A DNA stretch of 20,481 nucleotides from Bacillota bacterium (GTDB taxonomy: Bacteria; Bacillota_E; Symbiobacteriia; Symbiobacteriales; Symbiobacteriaceae). Below, in pieces: positions 16,091 to 20,481 of the stretch (position 1 is its first letter; every line of letters begins with the position of its first letter). Location of the stretch: positions 1-20,481 of the forward strand of contig QGVE01000037.1 in NCBI GenBank assembly GCA_003242675.1, given 5' to 3'. The notes below the pieces were generated by a model that saw nothing but the letters and a program-made list of their open reading frames with translations, searched no databases and was not told where the DNA came from. The position numbers and the translations under genes were made by a program.

Positions 16091-17166
16091 GGCTGAGTGC
16101 CCCCTCCCAGGCGCACGGGAGCGCCGTCATAGAGCCGGTTCTGCCCGGCCACGACCACCTGATCGCCGGCGGCGATGCCCTCCACCAGCACCTGTTCCTC
16201 GGACCGCACGGCGACCGTCACCGGCGTGCGGTGCGCGACGCCGTCCTTCACCACGTACACGTAGGGCTCGCCGGAGCCCTCGACCAGGGCGTCCACGGGA
16301 ATCAGCACGCCCTCCCGCTCCTCAAGGGGAAAGGTGATCTCGGCGAACATGCCGCCCTTCAGCACGCCGTCGGGGTTCGGCAGGGTGACCCGCACCCGGT
16401 AGAGGCGGGTCTGCGGGTCCATCTGCGGGCTGACGGACTCGACCTCGCCGGTGAAGGTCCGGCCCAGGGCCGGGACCGAGACCGTAACCCTCATCCCGGG
16501 ATGAACGGCGTTGATCGCCGCCTCGGCCACCCCCGCCTCCACGACGACGGTCGAGAGGTCCACCAGGTGGAACAGCGGCGTGCCCGCGCCGACCATGCCG
16601 CCGGGCTCCACGTACCGGGCGGCCAGCACGCCGTCGGCCGGGGCGGTGATGCGGGCGCCTTCGTAGGCGGAGGTGGCCAGCTCGAGCTGCGCGCGCGCCG
16701 CCTCCACCTGGGCGGTCGCCAGGGTGAGTTGGGTGCGGATCTGCTCGGCCTGCTGCTGGGAGACCGCGCCCTGCTCCAGCAGGACATCCAGCCGGGATGC
16801 CTGGCGGGCCGCCTCGGCCTGCTGGGCCACGGCCTGGTTGTACTGCGCCCGGGCGGCGGCCAGCTGGCTGGCCAGGTCCTTGTCATCCAGCTCCGCCAGA
16901 AGGTCGCCTTCCTGCACCGCGTCGCCCATCTGCTTGTGCACCGCCACGACCTTTCCCGAGACCTTCGCCGTGATGGGGATGCTGCGGATGGGGCTGAGCT
17001 GGCCGGAGGCCCGGACGGTCGTGGCGAGCGTCCCTGTCCGGGCTTCCGCGACCGCGACCGCTATGGCCTCCACGGTGGGTTCGCCGCTCTGGCTGGCGGC
17101 GAGGCCGCAGCCCGCCACAGCCAGGGCGCAGAGCGAAAGCAGCGCCGCGGAGACGAAACGCTTCAT
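16087..17166 (-). CDS. RND membrane-fusion (periplasmic adaptor) lipoprotein
   Basis: A 359-residue HlyD/AcrA-type adaptor. It begins with a lipoprotein signal (lipobox AVAGC, Cys20), then a first half-lipoyl segment (SIPITAKVSGKVVAVHKQMGDAVQEGDLLAELD, about 63-95), an alpha-helical hairpin rich in Ala/Gln (about 97-165), the second half-lipoyl (ARITAPADGVLAARYVEPGGMVGAG), a beta-barrel domain and a C-terminal membrane-proximal domain (AGDQVVVAGQNRLYDGAPV). The lipid anchor holds it on the outer face of the cytoplasmic membrane, where it links the RND permease to an outer component. The hairpin is short compared with AcrA. ATG 17166 has GGGAGG about 10 nt upstream, and it starts 21 nt after the repeat protein gene. 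Confidence 0.95.
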   Translation of the reverse strand: MKRFVSAALLSLCALAVAGCGLAASQSGEPTVEAIAVAVAEARTGTLATTVRASGQLSPIRSIPITAKVSGKVVAVHKQMGDAVQEGDLLAELDDKDLASQLAAARAQYNQAVAQQAEAARQASRLDVLLEQGAVSQQQAEQIRTQLTLATAQVEAARAQLELATSAYEGARITAPADGVLAARYVEPGGMVGAGTPLFHLVDLSTVVVEAGVAEAAINAVHPGMRVTVSVPALGRTFTGEVESVSPQMDPQTRLYRVRVTLPNPDGVLKGGMFAEITFPLEEREGVLIPVDALVEGSGEPYVYVVKDGVAHRTPVTVAVRSEEQVLVEGIAAGDQVVVAGQNRLYDGAPVRLGGGTQP

Positions 17167-17187
17167 CGCACGCGCACCTCCCCACCG

Positions 17188-19518
17188 TCAGGGTGCGGCC
17201 GGAGCCGTCTCCAGCCAGATGTCGGCCCACACGGTCTCGCCCGAGGGCAGCGCGACCAGCGGGGTGATGACGGCCTCGCCCGGCGCGGTGGCGCTCCGGC
17301 CGACGCGCGGGTCGTAGGCCACGGGGAGGTAGCGGCGGCCGGGGACCAGGTCGCGGAAGCGGTACGTGCCCTCATCGTCGGTGACGGTCCGCAGGATGGG
17401 GCTGGAGCTGCCCTCGGCGTAGAGCTCGACCGGGATGCCGCTCAGCGGGTTGCCGCCCGTGTCGACCACCCGGCCGACGATCTCGGCCGACACGTGGGTC
17501 GTCAGGTTGGCCAGGACGCCCAGGTCCGTGCCGGGCCGGATGACCTCGGGTGCGGCGGCGACGGCGGTCCGCTCCGCCTCGGCGCGCACCAGGTACGCCT
17601 CGCCCGGCATGGCGGGCACCAGGACGCGGTAGCTGCCGTCGGGGCCGACCTGGCCCGTGAAGCGCATGCCGTCGCTGGAGCGGAACACCGTCACGTGGGC
17701 GCCCTCCGCCGGCCGGTCATCGCCGGCCTGCACCAGCCCGAGGAACTGGGTCGCGCCGGGCCGGGCCACCAGGACCAGGTGGTTCGGGCCCGCGGGAGTG
17801 AGGGGCTGAGGCTCCCACGGCGCGCCGTCCGGGCCCACGGCGCCGCTTACGTACTCCTCGCCGGCGATGACGGGCAGGTAGCGGCTCTGGCGCGCCACGG
17901 GCAGGTCGGCGAACTCGTACCGCCCGTTTTCGTCGGTCACGGTCTCGGCCACCTTGCCGCGGCCCTCCTCGTGCAGGGCAACCCGGACTTCGGGCAGCGG
18001 CTCGCCCAGGTCATCCACCACGCGGCCGGCGATGGCGGCCTTCTCCGGCTGCAGGACGAAGTTCGCCACGTTGTTTCCCTTGCGCAGGTCCAGGAAGCTG
18101 GGGGGGTTGTCCCCTTCGGTCACCGGCTGGTCGGTGTACAGGTACCCCCTCACCTGGACGCTCACGTGGTAGCCGGTGCCCGGATCCTGGCCCGGGCGGT
18201 CGGGCAGGTTGGCGTCCAGGCGGAGGTCGTACCGCCCCTCGGCGTCGGTGGTGGCGGTCCACCGCGCGGAGCCGCGGTGGACCTCGACGGTGGCCCCGGC
18301 GAGCGGCTCGCCCAGGTGGTTCTTCACGGTCCCGGACAGGACCGCCACGCCGTAGTCGTACACATCCGGCGGCTCGGCCACGATGTTCGCGTGGACCGTC
18401 TCGCCCCCGATCACCTGCAGCCAGCCGGTGTCTGCCCGCACCAGGGAGGAGTCGGGGAAGGCCCGCACGCGGTAGGTGCCCGCGGTGACCTCCCGGAAGG
18501 TGAAGCGGCCGTCCTCGTCCGTTCGGGCGATCTGGACGGTGCCCAGCCCGGCCCGCTGCAGGTGCACCTCCACGTCCGCCAGGGCGGCGCCGGCGTCATC
18601 GAGGACGCGGCCGGAGACCTCGGCATAAAGCTTGTTCAGCACCAGCCGGTCCGCGCCGCTGTAGTCGATCCAGCCGCCCTCCTCCAGGCTGAACGGGGCC
18701 GTGGTGAGGGTTTCGTAATCAAAGCGGGAAACCCGGAGCCGGTAGACCCCGCCCTCCACGGGGGGCGCGGCCAGGCTGAAGTAGCCGTAGCGGTCGGTGC
18801 GCACCGCGGCGACCGGTCCCCAGCCGTCCAGGAGAAGCTCCACGGTCGCGTTCCGCACCGGCGTGCCGGCCGCACCGGTGACCACCTCGCCGGTGATGCG
18901 CCCGACGGCCGTCGTGAGGGTGAGGTCCAGCTGGTTGAGGCGGGTCGGATCCAGGCTGCCGACCTCCTGGGAGACCGGCCGGTGGCCCGCCGCGTAGGCC
19001 TGGAGGATGTACTCGCCGCCGGAGCGCGCGGTGGAGAGCGAATAGACGCCCAGCTCGTTGGTCCGGGCCGTGGCCTCGAGGCCGTAGCCCTCCCGGAACA
19101 GTTCGATCGTGGCCTCCGGGACGGGGAGCCCCCGCTGGTCGCGCACGATGCCCGTCACCGTCGCGGTAAACGGCTCGGCCGTCAGGGCGAGGCTGTAGCC
19201 GTCGACGGCCGGCACGTAGGAGCGCTCGACCAGGGCGTAGCCGTCCGCCCAGACCCGCAGCCAGAAGGCCTGGCCCGGCGGCAGGGTGAGGGTCGCCTGT
19301 CCGTTCACGTTGGTGCGGGCCACCGTCACTCCGGGGAGGCCGGGCGTGAGCAGCTGGATCTCCGCGAAGTGGATGGGCCGGCCGCCCTCACCGATGAGCG
19401 TGATGCGCAGCGGCTGGGCGGAGGAGGGGGCCAGGAAGGAGAGGTCAGCGGCGGAAGCTGCCGGGGCGGTGAGGCCCAGCAGCACGAGGCACAACACCGT
19501 AGCCGCTAGTTTACGCAT
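17188..19518 (-). CDS. Secreted protein with about seven carboxypeptidase-regulatory-like beta repeats
   Basis: A 776-residue protein with a signal peptide (MRKLAATVLCLVLLGL then an AASA cleavage region near 24). It has no catalytic motif, sortase signal or C-terminal membrane anchor that I can see. About seven units of 85-100 residues follow, each opening with a [VIL]xGxV strand plus GxP: near residues 120 (VTGIVRD), 206 (ITGEVV), 299 (VSGRVLD), 392 (LSGTVK), 494 (IAGRVVD), 590 (FLGLVQ) and 678 (IVGRVVD). Each unit has a later T-D-x-x-G-x-[YF] turn (RTDEDGRFTF, VTDENGRYEF, VTDDEGTYRF). This is the CarboxypepD_reg-like/CNA-B-like beta-sandwich pattern. An N-terminal unit without the full motif precedes them. 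Its place between the TetR and fusion-protein genes, with gaps of 11 and 21 nt, puts it in the efflux operon. Its job there is unknown; cell-surface scaffold, sugar binding or spacer are guesses. Confidence 0.85.
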   Translation of the reverse strand: MRKLAATVLCLVLLGLTAPAASAADLSFLAPSSAQPLRITLIGEGGRPIHFAEIQLLTPGLPGVTVARTNVNGQATLTLPPGQAFWLRVWADGYALVERSYVPAVDGYSLALTAEPFTATVTGIVRDQRGLPVPEATIELFREGYGLEATARTNELGVYSLSTARSGGEYILQAYAAGHRPVSQEVGSLDPTRLNQLDLTLTTAVGRITGEVVTGAAGTPVRNATVELLLDGWGPVAAVRTDRYGYFSLAAPPVEGGVYRLRVSRFDYETLTTAPFSLEEGGWIDYSGADRLVLNKLYAEVSGRVLDDAGAALADVEVHLQRAGLGTVQIARTDEDGRFTFREVTAGTYRVRAFPDSSLVRADTGWLQVIGGETVHANIVAEPPDVYDYGVAVLSGTVKNHLGEPLAGATVEVHRGSARWTATTDAEGRYDLRLDANLPDRPGQDPGTGYHVSVQVRGYLYTDQPVTEGDNPPSFLDLRKGNNVANFVLQPEKAAIAGRVVDDLGEPLPEVRVALHEEGRGKVAETVTDENGRYEFADLPVARQSRYLPVIAGEEYVSGAVGPDGAPWEPQPLTPAGPNHLVLVARPGATQFLGLVQAGDDRPAEGAHVTVFRSSDGMRFTGQVGPDGSYRVLVPAMPGEAYLVRAEAERTAVAAAPEVIRPGTDLGVLANLTTHVSAEIVGRVVDTGGNPLSGIPVELYAEGSSSPILRTVTDDEGTYRFRDLVPGRRYLPVAYDPRVGRSATAPGEAVITPLVALPSGETVWADIWLETAPAAP

Positions 19519-19529
19519 AGATCACACCT

Positions 19530-20126
19530 CTACTCGGTTGCTGAGGCAAAGATCGCGTTTGTGAAGAAGTCGGCGATGTCGTCGTCCAGGCGGCTATACC
19601 AGTCAGGCGGCAGGAGCCCGGCGAAGGGGGCCGGCACGCCCGGTCCCACCTGGAGGATCGCCCAGATGGCGGCGGTGAGCCCCACGGTGAGCAGGATGGG
19701 GAGCTGCGGATTGGCTCTGTCCCCCAGGGCCCGGGCGAAGGCCTCCCGGTCCTGGGCGGTGAAGGCGGAGACCACGTGCTGGAGCATGATGTCGGCGATC
19801 TCCGGGTGGAAGCGGCCCTCGGTGAAGAGGACGTCGAAGACCGGCCGGTTCTCCCGGACGACCTGCACCAGCTCCCGCATGCGCAGGCGGATCCACGTGC
19901 GCAGGTCGTCCGTGCGGGGAAGCCGCTTCTCCCGGCGCAGGGCCGCGTGCACCACGGGCTCCACGCAGGCGACGAACAGTTCCTTCTTATCCTTGAAGTA
20001 CCGGTAGATCGTACCCTCCGCCACCCCCGCACGCCGGGCGATCTCGGCGGTGGTGGCGCCGTTGTACCCGCGCTCGCTGATCACCTGCAGCGCGGCTTTC
20101 AAAATGCGGGAGCGCGTCGTCTCCAT
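19530..20126 (-). CDS. TetR-family transcriptional regulator
   Basis: A 198-residue TetR/AcrR-type regulator. The N-terminal helix-turn-helix runs from about residue 7 to 52: RILKAALQVISERGYNGATT, then AEIARRAGVAEGTIYRYFKDKKELF. The remaining helical domain (PVFDVLFTEGRFHPEIADIML near the middle) would bind a small ligand and form the dimer. I chose ATG 20126, which has GAGGAGG about 11 nt upstream, overlapping the TolC-like stop; a TTG at 20156 in the same frame would add ten residues and overlap the upstream gene. As part of the efflux operon it most likely represses the promoter upstream of the TolC-like gene, outside this window, and is released by a pump substrate. No operator could be identified here. 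Confidence 0.93.
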   Translation of the reverse strand: METTRSRILKAALQVISERGYNGATTAEIARRAGVAEGTIYRYFKDKKELFVACVEPVVHAALRREKRLPRTDDLRTWIRLRMRELVQVVRENRPVFDVLFTEGRFHPEIADIMLQHVVSAFTAQDREAFARALGDRANPQLPILLTVGLTAAIWAILQVGPGVPAPFAGLLPPDWYSRLDDDIADFFTNAIFASATE

Positions 20127-20142
20127 CCCGCGCGCGTCCTCC

Positions 20143-20481
20143 TCAGCCGTTGCCAACGGCGTGGTTGAGCTCCATCAGCCGCAGCAGCAGATTGGCGGCC
20201 GACTGGATGCGCCCGGCCTCGGCCTCCAGGGCCGCGGCGGAGGCGCTCTGGACCTCGACCCAGGTCGCGATGCCGGCGTCGTAGCGCAGCTCGGCGAGCC
20301 GCAGCGCCTCCCGGGCCATCTCCACCGCCTTCTCCCGGGCCTTCAGCTCCTCCAGGGAGCCCCTTGCCGCGAGGTAGGCCTGGGCGATCTCCGTCCTGGC
20401 CCGGGCGAGCGTCAGCCGGTAGGGGAACGCGGCCGCCACTGCGCGGCCCGTCCGCCGGCGGGTCGCAGATGCGACTGGCAG
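20143..20481 (-). CDS. TolC-family outer-membrane-efflux-like protein, C-terminal part (5' end beyond window)
   Basis: The frame is open to the right edge, so only the last 112 residues are present. They show the TolC/OEP coiled-coil repeat: ARTEIAQAYLAARGSLEEL, then KAVEMAREALRLAELRYDAG followed by IATWVEVQSASAAALEAEAG, ending RLMELNHAVGNG. The motif LRLAELRYDAGxATWxEV is the classic end of one TolC repeat. In diderm bacteria such proteins form the exit duct for RND pumps. The gene precedes TetR by 16 nt and appears to be the first visible member of the efflux operon. An internal GTG at 20439 is not a credible start, because the frame stays open above it and the coil would be cut short. Confidence 0.85.
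   Translation of the reverse strand: MPVASATRRRTGRAVAAAFPYRLTLARARTEIAQAYLAARGSLEELKAREKAVEMAREALRLAELRYDAGIATWVEVQSASAAALEAEAGRIQSAANLLLRLMELNHAVGNG

Noticed and set aside
12803..16096. Plus-strand open frame of 1097 codons antisense to the RND permease gene
   Set aside because: It is His/Asp/Gly/Gln-rich with no domain and mirrors the RND codons; the minus-strand frame is an unmistakable RND permease. It is a high-GC shadow.
16231..19509. Plus-strand open frame of 1092 codons antisense to the adaptor and repeat-protein genes
   Set aside because: It spans two clear minus-strand genes, has low-complexity Arg/Gly/His composition and no start context or motif.
17188..19518. Possible DNA tandem repeats
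   Set aside because: The repeats are visible only at protein level and are widely diverged; I see no repeated DNA blocks, CRISPR array or tRNA in the window.

Overview
The window is about 70% G+C and reads like a high-GC member of the Firmicutes/Bacillota. Gene content and protein style (YojF/BshB2 pair, PCYCGC lipoprotein, HPr/PtsI, tungsten-type aldehyde oxidoreductase, a YheI/YheH-type ABC pair, TolC/RND genes) suggest Symbiobacterium or a close relative. That assignment is an inference from protein character, not a database match. Almost every long open frame antisense to the genes is a high-GC shadow.

Left part (1-2840): the 3' end of a sensor histidine kinase; a convergent minus-strand lipoprotein of the PCYCGC family; a small minus-strand acidic ORF; then plus-strand cytoskeletal genes. 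The lipoprotein frame has an in-frame TGA exactly where relatives have the first Cys of a CxxC motif. Coding continues for 48 conserved codons, and a SECIS-like hairpin lies downstream at canonical distance, so it is best read as a new selenoprotein. The cytoskeletal locus is an actin-like ParM/StbA gene that has lost its last third and runs out of frame into an N-terminally clipped bactofilin.

Middle part (2930-9143): a yojF-bshB2 pair (bacillithiol deacetylase), an aldehyde:ferredoxin oxidoreductase followed 3 nt later by a MoaD/ThiS-like sulfur carrier with residues beyond its Gly-Gly end, a convergent B3/B4-domain protein, and the general PTS proteins HPr and enzyme I in an overlapping operon. 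Strong hairpins separate the units at about 3979-4007, 6235-6265 and 9115-9143.

Right part (9192-20481, all minus strand): an efflux region. Transcription runs from right to left: TolC-family protein (partial), TetR regulator, a secreted protein built of about seven carboxypeptidase-regulatory-like beta repeats, a membrane-fusion lipoprotein, and an RND permease, all spaced by 21 nt or less or overlapping. After a 186-nt gap comes a heterodimeric ABC exporter pair with one degenerate ATP site. Together these look like a regulated multidrug or lipid export locus, with the repeat protein as an unexplained member.
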